A program made the position numbers and the translations under genes. This document shows, in pieces, positions 49,067-58,646 of a stretch of DNA of 64,000 nt. How positions within the stretch are numbered: the stretch's first letter is position 1; each line of letters opens with the position of its first letter. The notes beneath the pieces are model-generated. The model was given only the letters and a program-made list of their open reading frames with translations. It did no database searches and was not told the DNA's origin. This DNA is from Pseudomonas asiatica (lineage in GTDB: Bacteria; Pseudomonadota; Gammaproteobacteria; Pseudomonadales; Pseudomonadaceae). Location: the NCBI RefSeq assembly GCF_040214835.1, contig NZ_CP157874.1:5234501-5298500 (forward strand), in the 5' to 3' direction.

Positions 49067-50098
49067 ATGGCCAAACGCCAGCTCAATCGCCGCCAGAACT
49101 GGCGCATCGAAAAAATCCAGAACGAGCGCGCCGCGCGTGCGGCCAAACGCGAACAGCACGTGTTGCAGGAACTGGAGGGTGGCGACCTGGGACCGGAGCA
49201 ACTGGGCCTGGTGATTGCGCACTTCGGTGTGCAGGTAGAAGTGGAAGCCCAGGACGGCGAAGCCGCGGGCCAGGTATTCCGCTGCCACTTGCGCGCCAAC
49301 CTGCCGGCGCTGGTTACCGGCGACCGCGTGGTATGGCGCTCGGGCAACCAGGGCATTGGCGTGATCGTCGCGCAGATGCCGCGCAGTACCGAGCTGTGCC
49401 GGCCAAACAACCACGGCCAGCTGAAACCGGTGGCGGCCAACGTCGACCTGATCGTGATCGTCTTCGCCCCCGCGCCCGAGCCGCACCCCAACCTCATCGA
49501 CCGTTATCTGGTGGCGGCGGAGCACGCCGGCATTCGCCCGCTGCTGCTGCTGAACAAGGCCGACCTGATCAACGACGAGAACGGCCCGGGCCTGCATGCG
49601 CTGCTGGAGGTTTACCGCGAGCTGGGCTACCCGCTGCTGGAGGTCTCGGCCCACCACGGTGACGGCATGCAACGCCTGCAACAGATGCTCGACGGCCACA
49701 TCAGCGTGTTCGTCGGCCAGTCAGGGGTGGGCAAGTCGTCGCTGGTCAACAGCCTGCTGCCGGACGCTGGCACCCGTGTCGGTGACCTGTCGGAGTGGTC
49801 TGGCCAGGGCACCCACACCACCACCACCGCGCGGTTGTACCACTTCCCCAATGGTGGCGACCTGATCGACTCGCCGGGCATCCGCGAGTTCGGCCTGGGT
49901 CACGTCAGCCGCAGCGATGTGGAGGATGGTTTCATCGAGTTCCGCGACCTGTTCGGCACCTGCCGCTTCCGCGACTGCAAGCATGATCGCGAACCGGGCT
50001 GTGCGCTGCTCAAGGCGCTGGACGAGGGGCGTATCAAGCAGCAACGGATGAACAGCTACCGCTCGATCATTGCCAGTTTGCCGGAAGACGCTTACTGA
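49067..50098 (+). CDS. rsgA: Ribosome small-subunit GTPase RsgA
   Basis: Circularly permuted GTPase of 343 residues acting late in 30S assembly. An N-terminal OB domain precedes G4 (NKAD), then G1 [15 protein letters not shown] and G3 [10 protein letters not shown], in permuted order. The C-terminal zinc site is [14 protein letters not shown] (CxxxxCxHxxxxxC). The start lies 12 bases after GGAATC; no strong Shine-Dalgarno. It is divergent from orn. Confidence 0.97.
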   Translation: MAKRQLNRRQNWRIEKIQNERAARAAKREQHVLQELEGGDLGPEQLGLVIAHFGVQVEVEAQDGEAAGQVFRCHLRANLPALVTGDRVVWRSGNQGIGVIVAQMPRSTELCRPNNHGQLKPVAANVDLIVIVFAPAPEPHPNLIDRYLVAAEHAGIRPLLLLNKADLINDENGPGLHALLEVYRELGYPLLEVSAHHGDGMQRLQQMLDGHISVFVGQSGVGKSSLVNSLLPDAGTRVGDLSEWSGQGTHTTTTARLYHFPNGGDLIDSPGIREFGLGHVSRSDVEDGFIEFRDLFGTCRFRDCKHDREPGCALLKALDEGRIKQQRMNSYRSIIASLPEDAY

Positions 50099-50143
50099 CC
50101 GCTTGCGCCACAGGTTCTGCGCCGGTTTCAGCTACGGCGCGAT

Positions 50144-50262
50144 CCTGTGGGAGCGGCCTTGCGTCGCGAAAGGGGCGCGCAGCGGCCCCAGATATCAGCA
50201 TTAAGCAAATATTGCCGGGGCCGCGTTGCGGCCCTTTCGCGACACAAGGCCGCTCCCACAAG
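50144..50262. repeat. REP pair, type B variant
   Basis: Inverted type B pair with GTGGGAGCGGCC outer arms, between the convergent rsgA and motB genes. Its arms mix features of both families: GTGGG as in type A, followed by the CGGCCTTGCGTCGCG of type B. Confidence 0.88.
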
Positions 50263-50286
50263 GGACCGCGCAAGACGAAAAAGGGT

Positions 50287-51300
50287 TTACTGGTCCTTGG
50301 CCTCATCCATCTTCAGCGTCCCCTCTTCGAAGATGTTCAGCTTCTGGCGCAGTTCACGCGGCTGCATGGGGGCCTGCCCGGCCTCCCCTGGCGCCGCCGG
50401 TGCCGCCGCGGCCGGCGGTGCAGGCTCGGCAGCCGGTGCTTCCGGCGCGCCCTGCTCGCCTTCGATATTGCGCTGGGCCTTTTTGGTCAGCACGATGATG
50501 TCGATGCGGCGGTTGACCGGGTTGAACGGGTCCTTGCGATCGAACAGCGACGACGAGGCATAACCCACCACCCGCGCCACCTGGTCATCCGGGTAGCCGC
50601 CGGCCACGAGTGCACGGCGCGCGGCGTTGGCGCGGTTGGCCGACAGTTCCCAGTTGCCGAACTCGCCACTACCGGCATAAGGCTTGGCGTCGGTGTGGCC
50701 ACTGATGCTGATCTTGTTCGGCACCGCCTTGATGGTGTCGGCCATGGCCAGCAGGATGTCCTCGAAGTAAGGCTGCAGGCGCGCGCTGCCAATGTCGAAC
50801 ATCGGCCGGTTCTCGGCGTCCATGATCTGGATGCGCAGGCCGTCCTGGGTGATCTCGAACAGGATCTGGTCCTTGAACTTCTGCAGCTGCGGGTTCTCTT
50901 CCACCTTGTTCTGCAGTTCCTGCAGCAGCAACTCCAGGCGCTCACGCTCGACCTGCTCGGCCATGGTCTCCACCTGGTCCTTGTCCAGCTGGATGCTGGT
51001 ATCAGGCGTCGGCTCCGACTTGGCTTCGGGGTTGATGGTCTTTTCCGGCGCCAGCTGAGGCGAGCCGCCCAGGTCGATGACGTAGGGCGTTCCGCTTTCC
51101 GAGAAGCCGATCGGGTCCTTGAAGTAGCCGGCAATGGCGATCTTCTGTTCCGGTGTGGCCGTGGACAACAGCCACAGCACCAGGAAGAACGCCATCATCG
51201 CCGTGGCGAAGTCGGCGAAGGCGATTTTCCAGGCGCCGCCGTGATGGCCGCCGCCAAAGCGCTTGACGCGCTTGACGATGATGGGCTGATTGTTCTCCAT
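50287..51300 (-). CDS. motB: Flagellar stator protein MotB
   Basis: Inner-membrane stator subunit of 337 residues. The single helix contains the proton-accepting Asp30 in AFADFATAMMAFFLVLWL, the plug segment follows, and the C-terminal OmpA-like peptidoglycan-binding domain has SGHTDAKPYAGSGEFGNWELSANRA. The C-terminal 50 residues are Ala/Pro/Glu-rich, longer than in E. coli. It starts three bases after motA. Regulated presumably with other flagellar genes; the motA promoter is at 52156-52285. Confidence 0.97.
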   Translation of the reverse strand: MENNQPIIVKRVKRFGGGHHGGAWKIAFADFATAMMAFFLVLWLLSTATPEQKIAIAGYFKDPIGFSESGTPYVIDLGGSPQLAPEKTINPEAKSEPTPDTSIQLDKDQVETMAEQVERERLELLLQELQNKVEENPQLQKFKDQILFEITQDGLRIQIMDAENRPMFDIGSARLQPYFEDILLAMADTIKAVPNKISISGHTDAKPYAGSGEFGNWELSANRANAARRALVAGGYPDDQVARVVGYASSSLFDRKDPFNPVNRRIDIIVLTKKAQRNIEGEQGAPEAPAAEPAPPAAAAPAAPGEAGQAPMQPRELRQKLNIFEEGTLKMDEAKDQ

Positions 51301-51303
51301 GAC

Positions 51304-52155
51304 TCAGCGACCGCGAACCGCTTGTTCCAGTTCGGCGAAGCTTGGGCGGTGCTTGGGGTACAGCACCTTGCGCCCGAACTCGACCGCCAGCGAAGGCGGC
51401 ATGCCCGAGGCCGAGGCCACCAGCGAAGCCTTGATCGATTCGTAGAGGTTCAGCTCTTCCTTGGCATCGTGCTCCAGGCACTTGGCCAATGGGCCGAAGA
51501 AGCCGTAGGCCGCCAGAATACCGAAGAAGGTACCCACCAGTGCCGCACCCACATGGAGGCCGATGGAGGCCTGGTCACCGTCGCCGAGCGAGGCCATGGT
51601 CACCACGATACCCAGTACCGCCGCAACGATACCGAAGCCGGGCATGCCGTCGGCGATGCCGGTCACCGCATGGGACGGGTGCTCCAGTTCTTCCTTCATG
51701 CTCAGCAGCTCCATGTCGAACAGGCCCTCGAGTTCGTGCGGGGCCATGTTGCCGGTGGACATGATGCGCAGGTAATCGCAGACGAACGCGGTCATGCGTT
51801 CATCGGCCAGCACCGTCGGGTACTTGGCGAAGATCGGGCTGGCGGCGGCATCCTCGATGTCGGCCTCGATGGCCATCATGCCTTCGCGCCGGCTCTTGTT
51901 GAGGATCTCGTACACCAGGCCCAGCACTTCCAGGTAGAAGGCATGAGTGAAGCGCGAGCCGAACATCTTCATCGACTTCTTGATGACGTGCATGGTCATG
52001 TGGCCAGGGTTGGCCTGGAGGAATGCACCAAAGGCCGCACCGCCGATGATCAGTACTTCGAACGGCTGGATCAGCGCCGCGATCTTGCCGTGGGAAAGCA
52101 CGTATCCGCCGAGCACGCTCGCGAATACGACGATGATGCCGATAATTTTAGCCAT
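51304..52155 (-). CDS. motA: Flagellar stator protein MotA
   Basis: Inner-membrane stator subunit of 283 residues with four helices, forming the proton channel with MotB and contacting the rotor. The N terminus MAKIIGIIVVFASVLGGYVLSHG, the cytoplasmic loop with basic and acidic rotor-contact residues (KSRREGMMAIEADIED), and the later helices MASLGDGDQASIGLHVGAALVGTFFGIL are typical. First gene of motAB, with a divergent HDOD gene on the other side. Confidence 0.97.
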   Translation of the reverse strand: MAKIIGIIVVFASVLGGYVLSHGKIAALIQPFEVLIIGGAAFGAFLQANPGHMTMHVIKKSMKMFGSRFTHAFYLEVLGLVYEILNKSRREGMMAIEADIEDAAASPIFAKYPTVLADERMTAFVCDYLRIMSTGNMAPHELEGLFDMELLSMKEELEHPSHAVTGIADGMPGFGIVAAVLGIVVTMASLGDGDQASIGLHVGAALVGTFFGILAAYGFFGPLAKCLEHDAKEELNLYESIKASLVASASGMPPSLAVEFGRKVLYPKHRPSFAELEQAVRGR

Positions 52156-52285
52156 AGGTTCAAAGCACTTGCTGTCGTGGTCAGGGGAAGAGACGGGAGC
52201 TTTAAAACTCTTCTTCTACTTATCGGCAGAACTGCGCCAGACTATAGCCACTCAATGCGAAAAGCCAGTTCGGACTGATGTCAAA

Positions 52286-53821
52286 ATGCCAATTGAAACC
52301 AAGGTGCCCGCTCAGGCTCCACGTACGCTAGAGGCCTGGGTAAAGCTGCTCGAGAGTGTTCGCATCCCCGTGCCGAAGCACAGCTACGACCGGGTCATGG
52401 CCGCCATCCACGATAGCCGCCGCTCGCTGCGCGATATCGCCGAACTGATGCAGGATAGCCCGGCACTGGTGCTGTCGGTGATGCGCGAAGCCAATCACCC
52501 CACCAATGCCAGCCTGGCAGAGCCCGCCGAAAGCCTGGAAGTCGCCCTCAACCGTCTGGGCCTGGAGCGCAGCGAACAGCTGCTCAAGCGCCTGCCAGCA
52601 GTGCCCGTCGAAGAGATCCCGCCGGTACTGTGCCAGTTCCAGCTGATCAGCCAGCACGCCTCGCAGCAGGCCAGCGGCCTGTTCGCCAGCCGCCTGGCAC
52701 GGCTGTGGCAGGAAATCCACTGGGGCAGCCTGTTGTTCCTGTCGCCACTCTGGCCGCTGGCGCTGGCCTACCCCAAGCTGCTCGATACCTGGGAGCTGCG
52801 GGTTATCCACAAGGGCGAAGACGCCGCCCATGTCGAGGAAGAACTGTTTGGCGTGCGCATCATGGAGCTGTGCCAGACCATGGCGGAGTACTGGCGCCTG
52901 CCACAATGGGTGACCCAGGGTTACCGCCTGTTGCTGGAAGAACGCGAACAACTGGCCCAGGTGCTCAGTATCGCCCGCGACCCGGACCTGCTCAGCCAGC
53001 AACACCGCCTGGACGCCGAGCCTGGCCTGCGCCGCTGGTTCAACCAGCCGGCCAACACCGTGCTGCTGGCCAACAACCTGGCCCTGGCGGCACAGGTGGG
53101 CTGGGACAACCCACACCTGCTGCGCTGGCAGCTGTTGACCGCACTGTACCTGCAGACCTCGCTGGAAGACGTGCAGCAGCAGGTGCACCAGCAGGCTGCG
53201 GCCAGCGCCCGCCGCCATGCCCAGCATGCCCTGTTCCACCCGGCCGAAGCGCTGATCTGGCCCTGGCACCAGCGCCGCCCGCACCCAGACATGCTGGCTC
53301 CGCCACCGCCCACCAGCGACGAACTGGCGCGCTGGCGCAAGCTGTGCCAGGACCTTCTGGCCCAGCCCAGCCCGTTCACCAACAGCGTGCACCTGGCCAC
53401 GCAGGTTATCGAGGCCCTTCTGGCCTCTGGCATGCAGCGGATCCTGCTGCTGAGCCTGGACAAGGCCAAAGACGAGCTGCGCGTGCAGCAGATGGCCGGC
53501 CTGCCCAAGGAAGCCGGGGCGCTGGTGCTGCCGGTGGCGCAGAACAAACTGCTGCAAAAGCTGCTGGCCAAGGCCGGGCAATTGCGTATTACCCCGGAAA
53601 ACCACAGCCAGTTCTCGGCCCTGCTGCCGGCCCCGCTGCGTGCCTTGTTCCGCAGCGAACACGTGCTGCTGCGCTCGCTGGCGGTGGCGGACCAGGTGCT
53701 GATGCTGATGGTGGCTGACCAGGGCTGCCGGCCGCTGGCCGACATCAGCGTGCAAGCCTTCGGCAAGACCGCACAGTGCACCGAACGGGCGCTGTCGGTG
53801 TTTGCCAACCGCAAGGCCTGA
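52286..53821 (+). CDS. HDOD-domain protein
   Basis: Cytoplasmic protein of 511 residues with an HDOD (HD-related output) domain in the first half: RIPVPKHSYDRVMAAIHDSRRSLRDIAELMQDSPALVLSVMREAN near residues 20-80. HDOD proteins act as signalling adapters; they lack the catalytic HD. The second half (FTNSVHLATQVIEALLASGMQRILLLSLDKAKDEL onward) resembles a GAF-like sensor region. ATG 52286 has no clear ribosome-binding site; the open frame to the left overlaps the divergent motA promoter. Function is unknown; proximity to motAB suggests, but does not show, a motility link. Confidence 0.82.
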   Translation: MPIETKVPAQAPRTLEAWVKLLESVRIPVPKHSYDRVMAAIHDSRRSLRDIAELMQDSPALVLSVMREANHPTNASLAEPAESLEVALNRLGLERSEQLLKRLPAVPVEEIPPVLCQFQLISQHASQQASGLFASRLARLWQEIHWGSLLFLSPLWPLALAYPKLLDTWELRVIHKGEDAAHVEEELFGVRIMELCQTMAEYWRLPQWVTQGYRLLLEEREQLAQVLSIARDPDLLSQQHRLDAEPGLRRWFNQPANTVLLANNLALAAQVGWDNPHLLRWQLLTALYLQTSLEDVQQQVHQQAAASARRHAQHALFHPAEALIWPWHQRRPHPDMLAPPPPTSDELARWRKLCQDLLAQPSPFTNSVHLATQVIEALLASGMQRILLLSLDKAKDELRVQQMAGLPKEAGALVLPVAQNKLLQKLLAKAGQLRITPENHSQFSALLPAPLRALFRSEHVLLRSLAVADQVLMLMVADQGCRPLADISVQAFGKTAQCTERALSVFANRKA

Positions 53822-53865
53822 GCCTTGCGCTACAATCGCCCCTCTTTCCACACTGGAGACCGTGG

Positions 53866-54675
53866 ATGACTGACTTTTCCGGCCTGCCCCTGGTGATCGA
53901 AGCCGCGGACCTGCTGCCGCGCCTGGATTCGCCACAGCTGATCCTGGTCGACCTGAGCAGCGCCAACCGCTATGTCAGCGGGCATATCCCCGGCGCACGC
54001 TTTGTCGAAGGCAAGCGTACCCAGCTCGGCCAGCCCCCCGCGCCCGGCCTGCTGCCGGCCCTGGGCGAGCTGGAAAAGCTGTTCAGCGAACTCGGCCACC
54101 GCGACGATGCCGTGTATGTGGTGTATGACGATGAGGGCGGCGGCTGGGCCGGGCGCTTCATCTGGCTGCTCGACGTGATCGGCCACAAGCGTTACCACTA
54201 CCTCAATGGCGGCATCCAGGCCTGGCCCGCCGACAAGCTCTCCACAGAAGTGCCCGCCAGCGGCAACACGCCGGTGCGCCTGCGCATCGACAGTTCGCCC
54301 ACCGCTACCCGCGAGTACCTGCAAAGCCGCCTGGGCGCCGACGACCTGGTCATCTGGGACGCCCGTGGCCCGCAGGAATTCAGCGGCGAGAAAGTGCTGG
54401 CAGCCAAGGGCGGCCACATCCCCGGCGCGATCAACTTCGAGTGGACCGCCGGCATGGACCTCAACGACCACCTGCGCATCCGCCAGGACATCGCCGAAGT
54501 CCTGCAGAAGCTGGGTATCACCCCCGACAAGGAAGTGATCACCCACTGCCAGACCCACCGCCGCTCCGGTTTCACCTACCTGGTGGCCAAGGCCCTCGGC
54601 TACCCGCGCGTCAAGGCCTACGCCGGCTCGTGGAGCGAATGGGGCAACCACCCGGACACGCCTGTAGAAGTCTAA
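53866..54675 (+). CDS. rhdA: Thiosulfate sulfurtransferase RhdA (rhodanese)
   Basis: Two-domain rhodanese of 269 residues moving sulfane sulfur from thiosulfate to acceptors such as cyanide. The C-terminal domain holds the active-site loop HCQTHRRSG with Cys228. The N-terminal domain lacks a catalytic Cys, as usual, and carries YVVYDDEGGGWAGRF. Tight spacing of nine bases to psd suggests an operon. The RhdA-type loop distinguishes it from mercaptopyruvate sulfurtransferase. Confidence 0.94.
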   Translation: MTDFSGLPLVIEAADLLPRLDSPQLILVDLSSANRYVSGHIPGARFVEGKRTQLGQPPAPGLLPALGELEKLFSELGHRDDAVYVVYDDEGGGWAGRFIWLLDVIGHKRYHYLNGGIQAWPADKLSTEVPASGNTPVRLRIDSSPTATREYLQSRLGADDLVIWDARGPQEFSGEKVLAAKGGHIPGAINFEWTAGMDLNDHLRIRQDIAEVLQKLGITPDKEVITHCQTHRRSGFTYLVAKALGYPRVKAYAGSWSEWGNHPDTPVEV

Positions 54676-54684
54676 GGAACCTGC

Positions 54685-55548
54685 ATGAAATCCCGTTTGT
54701 TCATCATCAGCCAGTACCTGCTGCCGCACCACCTGCTGTCGCGGCTGGCCGGCTGCATCGCCGAGTGCCGCGTGCGCTGGTTCAAGAACGCCTTCACCGC
54801 CTGGTTCGCCAAGCGTTACCAGGTCAACATGAGCGAAGCGCTGGTCGAGGACCTGAGCGCCTACGAGCACTTCAATGCATTCTTCACCCGCGCCCTGAAG
54901 CCGGGTGCCCGCCCGCTGGACGAGACCCCGGGCGCCATCCTGTGCCCGGCCGACGGTGCCGTCAGCCAGCTTGGCCCGATCGAGCACGGCCGCATCTTCC
55001 AGGCCAAGGGCCACGGTTTCAGCGCGCAGGAGCTGCTGGGCGGTGACCCGGCCATGGCCGCGCCGTTCATGGGCGGCGAGTTTGCCACCATCTACCTGTC
55101 GCCCAAGGATTACCACCGCGTGCACATGCCGCTAGCCGGTACCCTGCGTGAAATGGTCTACGTGCCGGGCCGCCTGTTCTCGGTCAACCAGACCACCGCA
55201 GAGAACGTCCCCGAGCTGTTCGCCCGCAACGAGCGTGTGGTATGCCTGTTCGATACCGAGCGCGGGCCGATGGCCGTGGTGCTGGTTGGCGCGATGATCG
55301 TCGCTTCGATCGAAACCGTGTGGGCCGGGCTGGTGACGCCACCCAAGCGGGAACTGAAGACCTTCCGCTACGACGAAGCCAGCCGCGCGCCGATCCACCT
55401 GGAGAAAGGCGCCGAACTGGGCCGTTTCAAGCTTGGGTCGACTGCTATCGTGCTGTTCGGGCCGGAGCAGGTGAATTGGGCGGAGAACCTGGGTGCTGGT
55501 TCCGCAGTGCGCATGGGGCAGCAGTTGGCGGTGCCTGCGCAGGCTTGA
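54685..55548 (+). CDS. psd: Phosphatidylserine decarboxylase
   Basis: Inner-membrane-associated enzyme of 287 residues making phosphatidylethanolamine. It matures by self-cleavage at Gly251-Ser252 in the LGST motif, giving a beta chain and a 36-residue alpha chain with a pyruvoyl group. Other blocks are [30 protein letters not shown] and [15 protein letters not shown]. It starts nine bases after rhdA. Confidence 0.96.
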   Translation: MKSRLFIISQYLLPHHLLSRLAGCIAECRVRWFKNAFTAWFAKRYQVNMSEALVEDLSAYEHFNAFFTRALKPGARPLDETPGAILCPADGAVSQLGPIEHGRIFQAKGHGFSAQELLGGDPAMAAPFMGGEFATIYLSPKDYHRVHMPLAGTLREMVYVPGRLFSVNQTTAENVPELFARNERVVCLFDTERGPMAVVLVGAMIVASIETVWAGLVTPPKRELKTFRYDEASRAPIHLEKGAELGRFKLGSTAIVLFGPEQVNWAENLGAGSAVRMGQQLAVPAQA

Positions 55549-55564
55549 TTGCCTGATGGAACCT

Positions 55565-55668
55565 GGGGCCGCTTTGCGGCCCTTTCGCGACACAAGGCCG
55601 CTCCTACAGGAGATATGCGATTCCCTGTAGGAGCGGCCTTGTGTCGCGATGGGCTGCGAAGCAGCCCC
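55565..55668. repeat. REP pair, type B
   Basis: Inverted type B pair between the convergent psd and serB genes. Confidence 0.9.
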
Positions 55669-55679
55669 GGATTCTCAGA

Positions 55680-56894
55680 TCAGCCGCGCGCGTCGCGGTC
55701 CCGCAGGCCCAGCAGATACAACACCCCATCCAGCCCCAGGGTAGAAATCGCCTGCTTGGCCGACTGGCGCACCAGCGGCTTGGCGCGGAACGCCACGCCC
55801 AGGCCGGCCAGCGACAGCATCGGCAGGTCGTTGGCACCGTCACCCACGGCAATGGTCTGCTCCAGCTGCAAGCCTTCTTCGCTGGCCAGCTTCTGCAGCA
55901 GCTCGGCCTTGCGCTGGGCATCGACGATCGGCTCCACGGCCACGCCGGTAACCTTGCCATCGACCACTTCCAGCTCGTTGGCGAACACATAGTCGATGCC
56001 CAGGCGCGCCTGCACCTGGCGGGCAAAGTAAGTGAAGCCACCGGACAGGATCGCCGTCTTGTAACCCAGGCGCTTGAGCTCGGCAAACAGGTTCTCGGCA
56101 CCCTCGGTCAGGCGCAGCGACGCACCGATCTCGTCCAGCACGCCCACATCCAGGCCCTTGAGCAGCGCCATGCGCTCCTTGAAGCTGGCACGGAAGTCCA
56201 GCTCGCCACGCATCGCGCGCTCGGTGATCGCGGCTACCTGCTCACCCACGCCAGCGGCCTTGGCCAGTTCGTCGATGACTTCGGCTTCGATCAGCGTCGA
56301 GTCCATGTCGAACACCGCCAGGCGGCGGTTGCGGCGGAACAGGTCGTCCTTCTGGAAGGCGATGTCGATGCTCAGCTCTTCAGCCAAGGCGAAGAAGTCG
56401 GCACGCAGCGCCTGGGCATCGCTCGGCACGCCGCGTACGGAAATCTCGATGGCCGCCTTGCCCTTGTCGGTCTCGGCATCCAGCGCCACACGGGCCGACA
56501 GGCGCTCGATGCGCTCGATGGTCAGGCCGTACTGGCTGATCACCGCACTCACCCGCTGCAGCTGCTCGGGGGTGATCTTGCGGCTGAGCAAGGTGACGAT
56601 GTGGCGCGCCTCGCCGTGGCCATCGGCCCAGTGCTGGTAGTCCGCCTCGGAAATCGGCGTGTAGCGGGCCTGCAGGTTCAGTTCGTGGGCCTTGGCCTGC
56701 ACGCTCTGCAGCAGGGAGGTAGCCACTTCGTTGTCCGGGATATCGACCAGGATGCCGAACGACAAGGTACCGTGCATGACTGCCAGGCCAATGTCGAGGA
56801 TGCTCACACCGCCCTGCAGCAGGACGCCGGTGATAGCCGCAGTGAGACCGGGACGGTCCTCACCGGTGATGTTGATCAGGACGATTTCGCGCAC
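55680..56894 (-). CDS. serB: Phosphoserine phosphatase SerB
   Basis: HAD-superfamily enzyme of 404 residues making L-serine. Two N-terminal ACT-like domains (REIVLINITGEDRPGLTAAITG and a second near residue 100) precede the HAD core with nucleophile DMDSTLIEAEV, SGGFTYFARQ and VGDGANDLPML. I chose GTG 56894 because GGAG stands seven bases before it and conserved similarity begins there; ATG 56927 would add eleven unconserved residues. It is divergent from the AhpA-like gene. Confidence 0.94.
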   Translation of the reverse strand: MREIVLINITGEDRPGLTAAITGVLLQGGVSILDIGLAVMHGTLSFGILVDIPDNEVATSLLQSVQAKAHELNLQARYTPISEADYQHWADGHGEARHIVTLLSRKITPEQLQRVSAVISQYGLTIERIERLSARVALDAETDKGKAAIEISVRGVPSDAQALRADFFALAEELSIDIAFQKDDLFRRNRRLAVFDMDSTLIEAEVIDELAKAAGVGEQVAAITERAMRGELDFRASFKERMALLKGLDVGVLDEIGASLRLTEGAENLFAELKRLGYKTAILSGGFTYFARQVQARLGIDYVFANELEVVDGKVTGVAVEPIVDAQRKAELLQKLASEEGLQLEQTIAVGDGANDLPMLSLAGLGVAFRAKPLVRQSAKQAISTLGLDGVLYLLGLRDRDARG

Positions 56895-56966
56895 AACCTG
56901 GCTCCGACTTCGATGAAAAATGCGCATTCTACCGATTTTCAGTGACCGTCGGGCGCCAACGATACT

Positions 56967-56994
56967 TTGCCGACAAAACCCGGCTCGCTATACT
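56967..56994 (+). promoter_or_regulatory. Promoter of the AhpA-like gene
   Basis: TTGCCG (56967-56972), a 16-base spacer and TATACT (56989-56994), 35 bases before the GTG start at 57030. A fair housekeeping-type promoter. Confidence 0.6.
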
Positions 56995-57029
56995 GCCCCA
57001 CACTTTCATGCCATTAAGAGCCGAGCTCA

Positions 57030-58487
57030 GTGAACCGGCCCACGCCCGTCAAAGCAGACAACTTCTTCCTGATGATCTATCGCGCCCTGAGTCAACGTCG
57101 CGTGCCGCTGGCACTGCGCATCGCCTGCACCAACATTTTCCTGGTGGCGCTGGCGTTGGTGATCTACGCCTGCGTGATGGGCCTGCAGTTCAAGCAGGCC
57201 ATGCACGAGCAGGCCGATGCCCTGGGTCAGAGCCTGACCACCCAGACCGCCACCTCGGCGACCGAGCTGCTGGTGGCCAACGACATCCTCAGCCTCAACG
57301 TGCTGCTCGGCAACCTGGTGAAAAACCCACTGGTGGCCCATGCAGCGATCTACAGCGTGGACAACCGCATCCTCGCCGAGGCCGGCCAGCGCCCGCGCAA
57401 CAGCCTGCTGGGCGAGGCCGAAGGCCTGTACCAGACCAAGATCACCTTCCAGGACGTGACCGCCGGGCAACTGCGTATCAGCCTGGACATGAGCCAGTTC
57501 CAGCAGCCGATGCTGATCAGCCTGCAGAGCATGGGCATACTTGCCGCCATCCTGCTGGTACTGGCGCTGACCCTGAGCCTGCGCCAGGGCCGCTTCATCA
57601 CCCTGCCGCTGCTGCAGCTGCGGGTGTGGCTGCGCGACCCGCAACCCTATACCCCGGCCACCGACCGCCAGGACGAGATCGGCGACATCGCGCGCCAGCT
57701 GCACGCGCGCCTGGCCCCGCCGCCGCCACCTGAGCCGGAGCCCGAAGAAGAGGACGACGAGCAGTTCGACGACCTGCACGACGCCTCCCCGGCAGCCAAG
57801 GCTGCACCGCGCGCCAAGCTGGCCGCCCAGGCGGACGAGGATGACGATGAAGCCTTCGCCGGCCTGCTGGACGACGAAAGCGCGCCCAAGGCCGCCGTGG
57901 TCGAATCCGACGAGCCGCAGTACAGCGCCGTGCTTGCCGTGCAACTGGGTTCGCAGGAGCAGCTGCGTCGCCTGCCGCGCACGCGCCTGACCGAGCTGAC
58001 CGAGCGCTACCGCGATTGCCTGGAGCACGCCGCCTCGCTCTACGACGGCGAAACCCACACGCTCAACGACGGCAGCACCCTGGTGCTGTTCCACAGCCGC
58101 GACTGCGGCGAGGACTACCTGACCAACGCCATCTGCTGCGGCGAGCTGTTGCGCGCCCTGGGCCATGCCCTGCAGATCGAGGTGGCAGACAGCGGCATTA
58201 CCCTGCAGCTGCAACTGGGCCTGGCCCTGGGCAACGACCTGCAAGGGCTGGAGCTGGTAGACCTGCTGATGGCCGAAAAGGCCCAGGACGCCCTGGCGCT
58301 GTCGCAGCACAGCCGCAACCTGTTGCTGGTGGAGCGGCAGATCAGCGATGACACGCTGATTCGCCAGCGCGCCCGCATTCGCCCGATTGCCAGCCCCGAG
58401 GGTGCCTGCTGCGTGGAGCGCCTGATGGAGCCCTACCCGTCGATGCTGGAGCGGCAGTTGGCGCGGATGCACGAACGCCGGGTCTGA
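57030..58487 (+). CDS. AhpA/YtjB-family membrane signalling protein with cyclase-like domain
   Basis: Inner-membrane protein of 485 residues. TM1 about residues 32-51, a periplasmic sensor region of about 110 residues, TM2 about 162-183, a HAMP-like segment (DRQDEIGDIARQL), a long acidic and proline-rich linker (residues 229-297, with runs of Asp/Glu), and a C-terminal domain (298-465) resembling a degenerate class III nucleotide cyclase fold (YSAVLAVQLGSQEQLRRLP...). It matches the AhpA/YtjB (Smp) family; catalysis is not expected from the domain, as metal-binding residues are not clear. GTG start at 57030 has a weak site; the alternative ATG at 57072 lacks one. It is divergent from serB. 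Confidence 0.82.
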   Translation: MNRPTPVKADNFFLMIYRALSQRRVPLALRIACTNIFLVALALVIYACVMGLQFKQAMHEQADALGQSLTTQTATSATELLVANDILSLNVLLGNLVKNPLVAHAAIYSVDNRILAEAGQRPRNSLLGEAEGLYQTKITFQDVTAGQLRISLDMSQFQQPMLISLQSMGILAAILLVLALTLSLRQGRFITLPLLQLRVWLRDPQPYTPATDRQDEIGDIARQLHARLAPPPPPEPEPEEEDDEQFDDLHDASPAAKAAPRAKLAAQADEDDDEAFAGLLDDESAPKAAVVESDEPQYSAVLAVQLGSQEQLRRLPRTRLTELTERYRDCLEHAASLYDGETHTLNDGSTLVLFHSRDCGEDYLTNAICCGELLRALGHALQIEVADSGITLQLQLGLALGNDLQGLELVDLLMAEKAQDALALSQHSRNLLLVERQISDDTLIRQRARIRPIASPEGACCVERLMEPYPSMLERQLARMHERRV

Positions 58488-58494
58488 TACCGGT

Positions 58495-58576
58495 CTGGCC
58501 TCTTCGCGGGTAAACCCGCTCCCACAGGGCCTGCACCAACCTGTGGGAGCGGGTTTACCCGCGAAGAGGCCAGCAC
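58495..58576. repeat. REP pair, type A
   Basis: Compact inverted type A pair (two GCGGGTAAACCCGC-type hairpins) right after the AhpA-like gene. Confidence 0.9.
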
Positions 58577-58594
58577 AGACAGTACAAAAATTGC

Positions 58595-58636
58595 AGATAC
58601 GAAAAAGCCCGCATCGTTGCGGGCTTTTTCGTATCT
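58595..58636. terminator. Bidirectional terminator between ahpA-like and pqiC genes
   Basis: Nineteen-base stem arms beginning AGATACGAAAAAGCCCGCA (58595-58613) with loop TCGT and a mirrored arm ending at 58636; A/T flanks on both sides give U-runs in either direction. Confidence 0.92.
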
Positions 58637-58646
58637 GGCAGTTGGA

